Assembly (NCBI RefSeq): GCF_030269665.1
Contig: NZ_BSTS01000010.1
Coordinates: forward strand, 1 to 64,000
From: Actinomycetospora sp. NBRC 106375
Lineage (GTDB): Bacteria > Actinomycetota > Actinomycetes > Mycobacteriales > Pseudonocardiaceae
Length of the DNA stretch: 64,000 nucleotides
Reading direction: 5' to 3'
Shown: positions 53,631-62,041 of the stretch, one piece after another
How the letters are laid out: each line of letters begins with the position of its first letter
Numbering within the stretch: position 1 is the stretch's first letter
Position numbers and translations under genes: made by a program
Notes under the pieces: model-generated
What the model was told of the DNA's origin: nothing
The model's input: only the letters and a program-made list of their open reading frames with translations
The model's database searches: none

Positions 53631-54908
53631 TCACCCGGCGCGGGCCGCCGCGACCATCGCCGCCCCGATGCGCACGACGTCGTCGGACGGCGTGACGTAG
53701 GGGGGCATGGCGTAGACGAGGTCGCGGAACGGACGCAGCCACACCCCGTGCGCCTCCGCGGCGGCCTGGGCGGCGGGCACGTCGACGGGGTGGTCGAGCT
53801 GGATCACCCCGATCCCGCCGAGGACGCGGACGTCGGACACCCCCGGCGCCGACCGCGCGGGCTCCAGCGCCGCGCGCAGGCCGGCCCCGAGCGCCGCGAC
53901 CTCGCCCGCCCAGTCGCGCCGCAGCAGCTCGTCGATGCTCGCCGCGGCCACCGTCGCCGCGAGGGGGTTCGCCATGAACGTCGGGCCGTGCATGAGGCCG
54001 CCGGCCTCGCCCTCGCTGATCGCCGTGGCCACCGCGGGCGTGCAGAGGGCGGCGGCCGCCGTGAGGTAGCCGCCGGTCAGCGCCTTGCCCAGGCACATGA
54101 CGTCCGGCGCGACCGCGGCCTGCTCGGCGGCGAAGAGCGTGCCGGTGCGCCCGAAGCCGGTGGCGATCTCGTCGAAGACCAGCACGAGGTCGTGCTCGTC
54201 GGCGATCGCCCGCAGCGCCCGCACGTGGCGCGGGTCGTGGAAGCGCATGCCGCCGGCCCCCTGGACGACGGGCTCGACGACGATGCCGGCGATCTCGTCC
54301 GCGTGGGCCTCGGCGACGGCGCGGAGGTGCTCGTCGTACGCCGGGTCGTAGGCGCCCGGCGGGCGGTCGGCGAACACCTGCTGCGGCAGGAACCCCGTCC
54401 ACGCGGCGTGCATCCCGCCCTCGGGGTCGCAGACGCTCATCGCGCCGAACGTGTCGCCGTGGTAGCCGCCCCGCCACGTCATCATCCGTGTGCGTCCCGG
54501 GCGGCCGCGGGCGCGCTGGTACTGCAGGCACATCTTCAGCGCGACCTCGATCGACACCGAGCCGGAGTCCGCGAGGAACACGTGCTGCAGCGGTTCCGGG
54601 GTCAGGGCGACGAGACGCTCGGCGAGCGCCACCGCCGGGTCGTGGGTCAGGCCGCCGAACATCACGTGGCTCATCGCCCCGGTCGCGCGGACCACGGCGT
54701 CGTCGAGGGCGGGGTGGCGGTAGCCGTGCACGGCGGCCCACCACGACGACATCCCGTCCACGAGCTCGCGCCCGTCGTCCAGCGTCAGCCGGACCCCCTG
54801 CGCCGACCGCACGACGAGCGGGTCGGTCCGTCCGGGCATCGGGCCGTAGGGGTGCCAGACGTGGGCGCGGTCGATATCCCGGAGGCTGGAGGTCACCCGC
54901 GACGTCAT
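53631..54908 (-). CDS. bioA: Adenosylmethionine-8-amino-7-oxononanoate aminotransferase
   Basis: A 425-residue class III PLP aminotransferase that makes 7,8-diaminopelargonate from KAPA using AdoMet. HVWHPYGPM at the N-terminus is the BioA signature; [77 protein letters not shown] and the lysine in [11 protein letters not shown] are conserved. ATG 54908 is preceded by TACGGT (minus strand, 54915-54920) at 6 bases, a leaderless promoter. It is divergent from the PaaX gene and separate from bioF-bioD-bioB. Confidence 0.95.
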   Translation of the reverse strand: MTSRVTSSLRDIDRAHVWHPYGPMPGRTDPLVVRSAQGVRLTLDDGRELVDGMSSWWAAVHGYRHPALDDAVVRATGAMSHVMFGGLTHDPAVALAERLVALTPEPLQHVFLADSGSVSIEVALKMCLQYQRARGRPGRTRMMTWRGGYHGDTFGAMSVCDPEGGMHAAWTGFLPQQVFADRPPGAYDPAYDEHLRAVAEAHADEIAGIVVEPVVQGAGGMRFHDPRHVRALRAIADEHDLVLVFDEIATGFGRTGTLFAAEQAAVAPDVMCLGKALTGGYLTAAAALCTPAVATAISEGEAGGLMHGPTFMANPLAATVAAASIDELLRRDWAGEVAALGAGLRAALEPARSAPGVSDVRVLGGIGVIQLDHPVDVPAAQAAAEAHGVWLRPFRDLVYAMPPYVTPSDDVVRIGAAMVAAARAG

Positions 54909-54914
54909 CCGCGC

Positions 54915-54959
54915 ACCGTAACGGCGTGTGCGGATCCGGGCCCTAGGATCACCCGTGAT
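54915..54959. promoter_or_regulatory. Divergent leaderless promoters of bioA and the PaaX gene
   Basis: TACGGT on the minus strand (54915-54920) serves bioA, and TAGGAT on the plus strand (54944-54949) serves the PaaX gene, 5 or 8 bases before its GTG/ATG. ATCAC-CC-GTGAT (54948-54959) is a dyad at the PaaX start that could be an autoregulatory site. Confidence 0.5.
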
Positions 54960-55815
54960 GTCCACCGCCGACGGGAGCAGCGCCGAGGGCCGGCCGGACC
55001 CGTTCTCGCGCCGGCGGGAGGTCGCGGCCACGAGCGCGCGCTCGCTGCTCATGACGGTGCTCGGCGAGCTGGTCCTGCCCGGCGACGGCCCGGTGTGGAC
55101 CCAGTCCGTCGTCGACGTCCTCGGCCTGGTCGGCGTCGAGGAGAAGTCGGCGCGCCAGGCGCTCGCCCGTACGGCCGCCGACGGGCTGCTCGTGTCCGAG
55201 CGGGTCGGGCGGCGGGTGCGCTGGGACCTCACGGACTGGAGCCGGCGGCTGCTCACCGAGGGCGCCGCGCGGATCTACGCCCACGGCCGGGCGCGGACGC
55301 GGTGGGACGGGCGCTGGCTCGTGGTCGTCGCGAGCGTCCCCGAGCAGCAGAGGGCCCGCCGGCACCGCCTGCGCACCCGGCTGGCCTGGGCGGGCCTCGG
55401 CTCCCCCGCCGCCGGAATGTGGGTCTCGCCGGACACGGGACGCCTCGACGAGGTCCGCGAGGTGCTCACCGAGATCGGCCCGGCGGACGCGCACGTCATC
55501 ACCGGCGAGTACCACGGCGAGCTCTCGGCCGCCGACCTCGCGACCCGCGCCTGGGACCTCGCCGATCTCGCGGCGCGCTACGAGGAGTTCGTCGCCCGCT
55601 TCGCCGAGCTGGACCCCGCCGACGACACCGGGACGCTCGCGGCGCAGATCCGTCTCGTCGACGCGTGGCGCCGCTTCCCGTTCCTCGACCCCGGGCTGCC
55701 CGACGCGCTCCTGCCGGGCGCGTGGGTCGGCCACCGCGCCGCCGAGGTCTTCCACGGCCGCCACGACGCCTGGGCCGAGGGCGCCCGCCGCGCGGCGGGC
55801 GCCCTCGGCCTGTAG
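54958..55815 (+). CDS. PaaX family transcriptional regulator
   Basis: A 285-residue regulator of the PaaX type, whose best known member represses phenylacetate catabolism with phenylacetyl-CoA as inducer. [20 protein letters not shown] and [20 protein letters not shown] form the winged helix, [20 protein letters not shown] the middle block and [20 protein letters not shown] the C-terminal end. No paa genes are visible nearby. The neighbour to the right is a succinate-semialdehyde-type dehydrogenase, and bioA is divergent. ATG 54958 or GTG 54955 is the start. Confidence 0.88.
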   Translation: MSTADGSSAEGRPDPFSRRREVAATSARSLLMTVLGELVLPGDGPVWTQSVVDVLGLVGVEEKSARQALARTAADGLLVSERVGRRVRWDLTDWSRRLLTEGAARIYAHGRARTRWDGRWLVVVASVPEQQRARRHRLRTRLAWAGLGSPAAGMWVSPDTGRLDEVREVLTEIGPADAHVITGEYHGELSAADLATRAWDLADLAARYEEFVARFAELDPADDTGTLAAQIRLVDAWRRFPFLDPGLPDALLPGAWVGHRAAEVFHGRHDAWAEGARRAAGALGL

Positions 55816-55820
55816 GCCCG

Positions 55821-57200
55821 CTACTGGATCCAGATCGTCTTCGCGTTGACGAACGACTGCGGGCCGAAGCTCGCGAGCTCACGCCCGTAGCCGGAGTTCT
55901 TCGCCCCGCCGAACGGCACCTCGGGCGTCGACTCGGTGATCTTGTTGATGTAGACCATGCCGGACTCGACCTCGGTGGCGAACCGGATCTTCTCGTCCTC
56001 GTCGTCGGTCCAGGCGCTGCCGCCCAGACCGAAGTCGGAGTCGTTGGCGAGGCGGATCGCGTCGCTCGCGTCCTTGACACGGAACACGAGCGCCACCGGC
56101 CCGAACAGCTCCTCGCGGTAGGCGCGGGAGTCCTCGGGGATGTCGGTGAGCACCGTCGCGGGGTACCAGTTGCCGGGCCCGCCGGCCGGCTTCCCGCCGG
56201 TCAGCACGCGGGCGCCCGAGGCCACGGAGTCCTGGACCTGGGAGTCGAGGTCCTCGACGCCCTGGGCCTGGGACATCGGCCCCAGGTCCGTGTTCTCGTC
56301 CATGGGGTCGCCCATCGTCAGCGACTCCATCTTCGCCACCAGCTTCTGCGTGAACTCGTCGGCGATCTGCTCGTGGATGATGAACCGCTTCGCGTTGATG
56401 CAGGACTGGCCGTTGTTGAGCATGCGGCTCGACACCGCGGCCTCGACGGTGGCGTCGACGTCGGCGGACGGCATGACGATGAACGGGTCACTGCCGCCGA
56501 GCTCGAGCACGCTGGTCTTGACGTTCTGGCCGGCGCGGGCGCCGACCTCGCGGCCCGCGGGCTCGCTGCCGGTCAGCGTCACGGCGCGCACCCGGTCGTC
56601 GTCGATGACCCCCTCGATCACCGAGGAGCCCACGAGCAGCGTCTGGAACGCGCCGTCCGGGAAGCCGGCGCGCGTGAGGACGTCCTCGATGGCGAGGGCC
56701 ACCTGCGGGACGTTCGACGCGTGCTTGAGCAGGCCGACGTTGCCGGCCATGAGCGCCGGCGCGGCGAAGCGCAGCACCTGCCAGTACGGGAAGTTCCAGG
56801 GCATCACCGCGAGCACCGGGCCGAGCGGCTGGTAGCGCGTGAAGATCTGCGCGTGCTCGGGCGCCGACTTCGGCTTGGGCCACTCGACGTCCGCGAGGTC
56901 CTCGGCGGCGTGGTCGGCGTACCAGCGGCAGCCCAGCGCGCACTTGGTGACCTCGGCCTTGGCCGCGGTGAAGGTCTTGCCCATCTCGAGGGTCGCGAGC
57001 TCGGCCAGCCGCTCGTTCTCGGCGTCGAAGATGTCCGCCGCGGCGCGCAGCCAGCCGGCGCGCTGCTCGAACGTCGTGTCCCGGTAGGACCGGAAGGCGT
57101 CCCACGCGCGCTGGAGCTTCTCCTCGAGCTGCGCGTCGGTCAGGGCGTCGAACTCCTGGACGGTCTCCCCGGTGGCGGGGTTCGTCGTTGCGATGGCCAT
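55821..57200 (-). CDS. NAD(P)-dependent aldehyde dehydrogenase (GabD2-like succinate-semialdehyde dehydrogenase)
   Basis: A 459-residue aldehyde dehydrogenase. The sequence AIATTNPATGETVQEFDALT at the N-terminus, the cofactor-side PWNFPYWQVLRFAAPALMAG, GSEPAGREVGARAGQNVKTS, the general-base Glu in LELGGSDPFIVM and the nucleophile Cys in NNGQSCINAKRFIIHE are all present. The pattern is that of succinate-semialdehyde dehydrogenases of the GabD2 type, which feed succinate to the TCA cycle; other aldehydes are possible. ATG 57200. It is downstream of an MFS gene by 9 bases and faces the PaaX gene. Confidence 0.9.
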   Translation of the reverse strand: MAIATTNPATGETVQEFDALTDAQLEEKLQRAWDAFRSYRDTTFEQRAGWLRAAADIFDAENERLAELATLEMGKTFTAAKAEVTKCALGCRWYADHAAEDLADVEWPKPKSAPEHAQIFTRYQPLGPVLAVMPWNFPYWQVLRFAAPALMAGNVGLLKHASNVPQVALAIEDVLTRAGFPDGAFQTLLVGSSVIEGVIDDDRVRAVTLTGSEPAGREVGARAGQNVKTSVLELGGSDPFIVMPSADVDATVEAAVSSRMLNNGQSCINAKRFIIHEQIADEFTQKLVAKMESLTMGDPMDENTDLGPMSQAQGVEDLDSQVQDSVASGARVLTGGKPAGGPGNWYPATVLTDIPEDSRAYREELFGPVALVFRVKDASDAIRLANDSDFGLGGSAWTDDEDEKIRFATEVESGMVYINKITESTPEVPFGGAKNSGYGRELASFGPQSFVNAKTIWIQ

Positions 57201-57209
57201 GGCGGACGA

Positions 57210-58661
57210 CTACCCCGCCTGCCCGGCCGGGCAATCGTCCGTGCTCTGCCGAACGACCAGCTCAGGGGCCTCGATCCGCCGGTCGCGGCGTTCCGCCCGG
57301 GCCAGGGCCAGCGCGCACACCGCGGCGACCGCGCCCGCGAGCGCCAGCATCACCCACCCGGCGCGCACCAGGCCGAGCTCCTCGGGCCGCCCGGTGGTGT
57401 GTGTGCCGATCACCGAGACCAGCAGCGCCACCCCCAGCACCGACCCGACCTGGCGGGCGGTGGTGATCAGCGAGGATCCGGTGCCCCACCGGTGCGCGGG
57501 CAGCGCGGTGCCGACGACCGACGACAGGGCGGGCAGGACGAGGCCCACGCCCAGCCCGGTCGCGAGCTGGCCGGGCAGCATCCCGGACGGGTACGCCGGG
57601 GTCGCCCCGAGCCGCAGCGCCCACCACGCCGGGCCCGCCGCGAACAGCAGCGCACCCACCGCGACCACCGGCCCGATCCCGAAGCGCCCGGTGAGGCGGC
57701 CCGACTGCCGGGACACGACCACCACCACGAGCGGCCCGACCGCCAGCGCCACCCCGGCGACCGGCGCCGACCAGCCCCAGGTGCCGGTCAGGTAGAGGAC
57801 GTTCGCGACGAGCATGCCGGCGAAGCCGGTGGTGAACGCGAGCATCGTCAGGGCGGCGAGACCGACCACCGGCGTCGTGACGACGGCCAGGTCGAGCGCC
57901 GGCACGGGATGGCGACGCGAGCGCGCCACGACCCCGGCGAGGCCGAGGACCGCGACGGCGAGCCCCGCGACCACCGGCACCGAGACCCAGCCGAGGTCGG
58001 GGGCGCGGACCAGCGCGTAGGCCAGAGCGCCGACCCCGACGACGAGCCCCGCGGCGCCGAGCACGTCGGGCCGGCCCGCCGCCCCGGTCGCCGCGCCGGC
58101 CGGCAGGAACCGGGCGCCGGCGACCAGCGCGACCAGCCCGACCGGCACGTTGACGAGGAAGACCCAGTGCCACGACGCCTCGACCAGCAGCCCGCCGAGC
58201 GGCGGGCCGAGCGCGGCCGCGACCGCGCCGATGGAGGCCCAGGCACCGACGGCGTGGGCGCGGCGTTCGGCCGGGAAGGCCGCGAGCAGCAGCGACAGCG
58301 ACGTCGGCGTCACGAGCGCGGCGCCGAGGGCCTGGACCGCGCGGGCGGCGACGAGCAGGCCCACCGAGGGCGCGACCGCACAGGCCGCGGACGCGAGGGT
58401 GAACACCGCGAGCCCGACGAGGAAGACCCGCCGGTGCCCGGAGCGGTCGGCGAGGCGTCCGGCGAGGGCGAGGAGCGCGGCGAAGACGACCGTGTAGCCG
58501 TTGAGCACCCAGGAGATCTGGCCGAGGTCGGTGCCGGGGAAGTCGGCACGGATGTCCGGGAAGGCCAGGTTGACGATGAACAGGTCGAGGCTCGACAGGA
58601 ACGCGGCCGCCGACGTGATCAGCAGGACGGTGCGCGGGTGGACCGCGGTCGGCGCGCTCAC
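57210..58661 (-). CDS. MFS transporter (DHA2-type)
   Basis: A 483-residue major facilitator with about 14 helices. AAAFLSSLDLFIVNLAFPDI with the helix 1 Asp, LALAGRLADRSGHRRVFLVG (motif A) and AAALGPPLGGLLVEASWHWV (motif C) identify a DHA2 drug-efflux-type pump. GTG 58661 overlaps the stop of the preceding TetR gene (GTGA), so both are coexpressed. Its 3' end lies 9 bases before the aldehyde dehydrogenase gene, which may be in the same transcript. The exported compound is unknown. Confidence 0.9.
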   Translation of the reverse strand: MSAPTAVHPRTVLLITSAAAFLSSLDLFIVNLAFPDIRADFPGTDLGQISWVLNGYTVVFAALLALAGRLADRSGHRRVFLVGLAVFTLASAACAVAPSVGLLVAARAVQALGAALVTPTSLSLLLAAFPAERRAHAVGAWASIGAVAAALGPPLGGLLVEASWHWVFLVNVPVGLVALVAGARFLPAGAATGAAGRPDVLGAAGLVVGVGALAYALVRAPDLGWVSVPVVAGLAVAVLGLAGVVARSRRHPVPALDLAVVTTPVVGLAALTMLAFTTGFAGMLVANVLYLTGTWGWSAPVAGVALAVGPLVVVVVSRQSGRLTGRFGIGPVVAVGALLFAAGPAWWALRLGATPAYPSGMLPGQLATGLGVGLVLPALSSVVGTALPAHRWGTGSSLITTARQVGSVLGVALLVSVIGTHTTGRPEELGLVRAGWVMLALAGAVAAVCALALARAERRDRRIEAPELVVRQSTDDCPAGQAG

Positions 58662-59266
58662 GTCGCGTGCGCGTCGACGATGCGCGCGGCCAGCTCGACC
58701 GCGGTCCGGCCGGCGGCCCCGCGGTCGAGGCGGTCCCGGTACGCGGCCTGCAGGTAGAGCCCGTCGACGACGAGCCAGAGCTCCTCGACGAGCTGCTCGG
58801 GGTCTGCGGCGCCGAGGGCCTCGACGAGCTCCGCGAGCTCCCGGTGCGACGCGGCGAGCACGGTGTGCGCCACGCCGGCCGGGGTCGGCGGGCCGTCGGC
58901 GTCGCCGAGGTCGGCGTCGTCGGGGAACTCGGCGAGGTAGTTGCGGAAGGCGCACCCACGGAACCGCGGGTGGGCGGTCGTCGTCGCGACGTCCTCGACG
59001 AGGGCGAGCAGCTGCGCGCGCGGGTCGTCGCCCGCCGCCGCGCGCGCGGCGCGGGCGAAGCCGGACCGGATGTCGCGGGCCCGTTCGAGGTAGGCCGCGA
59101 CGAGGTCGGACTTCGTGGGGAAGTGCGAGTAGAGCAGGTTCTTGCCGGTGCCCGCCTCGTTGATCACCTGGTTCATCCCGACGGCGCGCACACCGTGCTC
59201 GTAGAACAGGCGCGTGGCGGTCGTGAGGATCCGGTCCCGGGTTCCGGGGGCGGGCGTCCGTGCCAC
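58658..59266 (-). CDS. TetR family transcriptional regulator
   Basis: A 202-residue TetR regulator. RDRILTTATRLFYEHGVRAV and GMNQVINEAGTGKNLLYSHF cover the helix-turn-helix (about residues 9-50), and the remainder is a ligand-binding helical bundle. GTG 59266 begins ARTPAPGTRDR. It is encoded upstream of and overlapping the MFS gene, and a perfect 14-bp palindrome lies 38 bases before it, so it probably represses its own operon. Confidence 0.9.
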   Translation of the reverse strand: MARTPAPGTRDRILTTATRLFYEHGVRAVGMNQVINEAGTGKNLLYSHFPTKSDLVAAYLERARDIRSGFARAARAAAGDDPRAQLLALVEDVATTTAHPRFRGCAFRNYLAEFPDDADLGDADGPPTPAGVAHTVLAASHRELAELVEALGAADPEQLVEELWLVVDGLYLQAAYRDRLDRGAAGRTAVELAARIVDAHAT

Positions 59267-59303
59267 GAGGGCTCCTCTCCCACTCGTCGGACCACGCGGT
59301 CCT

Positions 59304-59317
59304 GGACCGATCGGTCC
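59304..59317. promoter_or_regulatory. Candidate TetR operator
   Basis: GGACCGATCGGTCC is a perfect 14-bp palindrome, 38 bases upstream of the TetR GTG and between it and the amidohydrolase gene. Perfect dyads of this size are typical of TetR sites. Confidence 0.6.
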
Positions 59318-59368
59318 GTATCACGACGCTACTCCCCCGCCTGCCGCCCGGCGAGGGTGCCGTGCGCC

Positions 59369-60223
59369 TCAGGCGCGGCGGGGCGGGGCCGAGAGACCGG
59401 GGTAGACCCGCTGGGCGTGCCCGCCGAGGAGCCCGTCGGTGAGCGCCTCGCTCAGCCCGAGGTCGCGGATCGCGGCGATGTTGCGGGCCGGGTCGGCCGC
59501 CGGGGAGTCGGTGCCGAACACGCACTTCGCCGCGACGCGCTCGAAGCCGAACCGCTCGTAGTAGACGGGCAGCTTGTGCGGTGGCAGGCCGGCGACGTCG
59601 AGCCAGACGTTCTCGCGGGTCAGCGCGAGCGACGCGGCCGCCTCGTAGCTCCACCCGCGCCCGCCGTGGGCGAGCACGACGGTGAGCCCGGGGAAGTCAC
59701 GCAGGACGTCGTCGAGCAGGACGGGGTCGCCGTAGCGGGCGGTGGCGCCGGGGAACGTCGACGGCCCGGTGTGCACGATGACGGGCACGCCGCGCTCGAG
59801 GCAGCGGGCGTAGGCCGGGTAGAGCTGCGCGTCGTTGGGGGCGATCCCGGCGTGCACCGGGTGCACCTTGAGCGCCACGGCACCGAGGTCGAGCTGGCGG
59901 TCGAGCTCCGCGGCCACCGGGTGGTGGACGTGCGGGTTGATGTTGGCGACGACCCGGAACCGGTCGGCGTCGGCGTCCACCAGCGGGAGCATGTCCTCGA
60001 CGGTCTGCCAGCCGGTGACCTTCGGGGAGTACTCGCAGAACAGCAGCACGCGGTCGACGCCCGCGCCCGCGAACAGCGCCGAGATCTTCTCCGGGATCGC
60101 GGCGCCGTCGCTGTCGTACGCGGCCGTCCACTCCTCCGACGGGCCCGCGGGGCCGATCCACTGCTCCCACGGGACCTTGAGCCGGGCCAGGTGGGCGACG
60201 TGGACGTGGGCGTCGACGATCAC
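59369..60223 (-). CDS. Amidohydrolase-family protein (decarboxylase/hydrolase type)
   Basis: A 284-residue TIM-barrel protein of the amidohydrolase-2 family. IVDAHVHVAHLARLKVPWEQ carries the HxH pair, VALKVHPVHAGIAP the next metal-binding His, VIVHTGPSTFPG and TVVLAHGGRGWSYEAA another, and CVFGTDSPAADPARN the final Asp. Members include decarboxylases of aromatic acids and lactonases. GTG 60223 lies 18 bases after the class II aldolase gene, so the two form an operon. The substrate is unknown. Confidence 0.82.
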   Translation of the reverse strand: MIVDAHVHVAHLARLKVPWEQWIGPAGPSEEWTAAYDSDGAAIPEKISALFAGAGVDRVLLFCEYSPKVTGWQTVEDMLPLVDADADRFRVVANINPHVHHPVAAELDRQLDLGAVALKVHPVHAGIAPNDAQLYPAYARCLERGVPVIVHTGPSTFPGATARYGDPVLLDDVLRDFPGLTVVLAHGGRGWSYEAAASLALTRENVWLDVAGLPPHKLPVYYERFGFERVAAKCVFGTDSPAADPARNIAAIRDLGLSEALTDGLLGGHAQRVYPGLSAPPRRA

Positions 60224-60241
60224 CCGGCCATCATCGCAGCG

Positions 60242-61069
60242 CTAGTCGAAGAGGTCCGGGTCGGTCCGGACGATCTCGTCCCACAGGGGCTGGAAGGAGA
60301 ACCAGCCCATGTAGGGCGAGCCGGTCGTCTCGGCGGTGAACTTCGCGTTCGCGTGGTCGATCTGCGTCGGCGTGCCGGCGGCCTCGGCCATCAGCTGGGC
60401 CTGGCAGTTGCGCTCGGTGTTGATGAACCACCACGCGGCCTCGGCGACCGTCTCGCCGACCGAGAAGATGCCGTGGTTCTGGTGGAAGACCATCTTGCGG
60501 CCGGTCAGCCCGGCGGCGAGCGCCCGCCCGACCTCGGGGTCGAGCACGACCGCCCCGCGGCCCTCGCTGACGACGCCGTGGTTCTCGTAGAGCGTGCAGG
60601 CGTCCTGCGTGATCGGGTCGAGCGGACGGCCGAGCGACGACCACGACTTCCCGTACACCGAGTGGGCGTGCGCGGCCGCGACCACGTGCGGGTGCGCCGC
60701 GTGCACCGCGGAGTGGATGACGAACCCGGCCTGGTTCACCGGCCGGGAGCCGTGGACGACGTCACCGTCGTGGTTCACGGCGATCAGATCCGACACACGG
60801 ATGTGCCGGAAGCTCATGCCGAAGGGGTTCACCCAGAACAGGTGCTCGTCCTCCGGGTCACGCACGGTGATGTGGCCGGCGATCCCCTCGCCGAAGCCGA
60901 ACTTCCCGAAGATGCGGAACGCCCCGGCGAGCTGCTGCTTGCGGTGCAGCCGCTCCTCCGCGCTCGTGGCGAAGGTCGGCGGCTGGGGCATCACGATGCC
61001 CTCCTGCGACGGGCGGAACGCCGACGTCTGGTCCTCGATGCTGCGGTTGTCCTGCGTGGGGGCGGCCAT
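60242..61069 (-). CDS. Class II aldolase/adducin family protein
   Basis: A 275-residue protein of the fuculose-phosphate aldolase/adducin fold. GEGIAGHITVRDPEDEHLFW is the core, VIHSAVHAAHPHVVAAAHAH supplies the metal histidines, and DACTLYENHGVVSEGRGAVV is also typical. Some members are aromatic-acid decarboxylases (for example dihydroxyphthalate decarboxylases) rather than aldolases, which would fit the amidohydrolase next door. ATG 61069 begins AAPTQDNRSIEDQTSAFRPS; ATG 61126 is an alternative without a ribosome site. Confidence 0.85.
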   Translation of the reverse strand: MAAPTQDNRSIEDQTSAFRPSQEGIVMPQPPTFATSAEERLHRKQQLAGAFRIFGKFGFGEGIAGHITVRDPEDEHLFWVNPFGMSFRHIRVSDLIAVNHDGDVVHGSRPVNQAGFVIHSAVHAAHPHVVAAAHAHSVYGKSWSSLGRPLDPITQDACTLYENHGVVSEGRGAVVLDPEVGRALAAGLTGRKMVFHQNHGIFSVGETVAEAAWWFINTERNCQAQLMAEAAGTPTQIDHANAKFTAETTGSPYMGWFSFQPLWDEIVRTDPDLFD

Positions 61070-61172
61070 GCCTCGACCGTGCGCCGCGTCACGGCCCCGG
61101 GTCAAGGGTTCCTTGCCCTCGGCCACTCCCCCGACCAGGCTCTGACCCCGGCCCGTCCCCAGGAGGTCCGAC

Positions 61173-61628
61173 GTGACGCGACCCTCGGTCTACGACGCCG
61201 TCGGCGGCGACGCGGCGTTCCTCGCCCTCGCGCGGGCGCACCACCGCCGCTGTCTGGCCGACCCCGAGCTCGAGCACCCGTTCTCCCATCCCGACCAGCA
61301 CCCGCAGCACGTCGAGCGCCTGGCGGCCTACTGGGCGGAGGTGCTCGGCGGACCGCCGCGGTACTCCCACGGCGACGCCGACCAGTCGCACGTGCTGTGG
61401 CTGCACAGCGGCAACGGGGAGATCGACGACCTCGGCCGGCGCTTCCTCGCCTGCTTCCTGGCCGCGCTCGACGACGCCGGGGTGCCCGACGACCCCGAGC
61501 TGCGCGCCTGCCTGCGCGCCTACATGAAGTGGGCCGTCGCCGACGTCCTCGAGTACTCGCCGGTCGACGCGGTGGTGCCGAGGGGCGCCGCGATGCCGCG
61601 GTGGAGCTGGGAGGGGCTCGTGCGCTGA
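61173..61628 (+). CDS. Globin-family protein (group II truncated haemoglobin-like)
   Basis: A 151-residue globin-like protein. PSVYDAVGGDAAFLALARAH opens it, LAAYWAEVLGGPPRYS is typical of group II truncated haemoglobins, and DADQSHVLWLHSGNGEID likely contains the proximal histidine. Such globins bind O2 or NO; the function here is unknown. GTG 61173 follows AGGAGGT. It is divergent from the class II aldolase gene and converges on the VOC gene, with a 12-base gap. Confidence 0.8.
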   Translation: MTRPSVYDAVGGDAAFLALARAHHRRCLADPELEHPFSHPDQHPQHVERLAAYWAEVLGGPPRYSHGDADQSHVLWLHSGNGEIDDLGRRFLACFLAALDDAGVPDDPELRACLRAYMKWAVADVLEYSPVDAVVPRGAAMPRWSWEGLVR

Positions 61629-61640
61629 CGGCCCCCGCCG

Positions 61641-62027
61641 TCAGCCGCCCGCCGTCTCCCACAGACCGACGACGTTGCCCTCGGTGTCGCGGAAGTACGC
61701 GGCGAACCCCATCGCGCCGACCGCCTGCTTCGCGCTCAGCACCTCGCCGCCGTACTCGGCGACCCGGGTGAGCGTCTCGTCGATGTCGCCGACGTCCACG
61801 ACGATCACCGGCCCGCGGGGCTCGCCCTCGCCGCGGCGGAACATGCCGCCGTTGATGTACCCGGGCTCCTCCGGGGCGCCCTGCTCGGTGACCGGCCCGC
61901 TCATCGCGAGCGTGTAGTCCATGCCCGGCATCTCCTGCAGCGTCCACCGGAAGATCGCGCCGTAGAACGCCCGCGCGCGGTCGCCGTCGTCGAACGGGAC
62001 CTCGAAGTGGACCACCCGACCGCTCAT
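61641..62027 (-). CDS. VOC family (glyoxalase-like) protein
   Basis: A 128-residue VOC-fold protein. VVHFEVPFDDGDRARAFYGA opens the first module, FRWTLQEMPGMDYTLAMSG follows, and AMGFAAYFRDTEGNVVGLWE ends the second module, where the Glu would be a metal ligand. VOC proteins include glyoxalase I, dioxygenases and resistance proteins; no specific role can be given. ATG 62027 has AGAGGAG. It lies 14 bases downstream of dnaE. Confidence 0.85.
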   Translation of the reverse strand: MSGRVVHFEVPFDDGDRARAFYGAIFRWTLQEMPGMDYTLAMSGPVTEQGAPEEPGYINGGMFRRGEGEPRGPVIVVDVGDIDETLTRVAEYGGEVLSAKQAVGAMGFAAYFRDTEGNVVGLWETAGG

Positions 62028-62041
62028 GACCAGCTCCTCTC

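Noticed and set aside
53748-58757. A very long plus-strand reading frame (about 1669 codons)
   Set aside because: It runs antisense to bioA, aldehyde dehydrogenase and MFS genes, has biased composition (Arg, Gly, Asp) and no family-like sequence. It is a GC-bias artefact.
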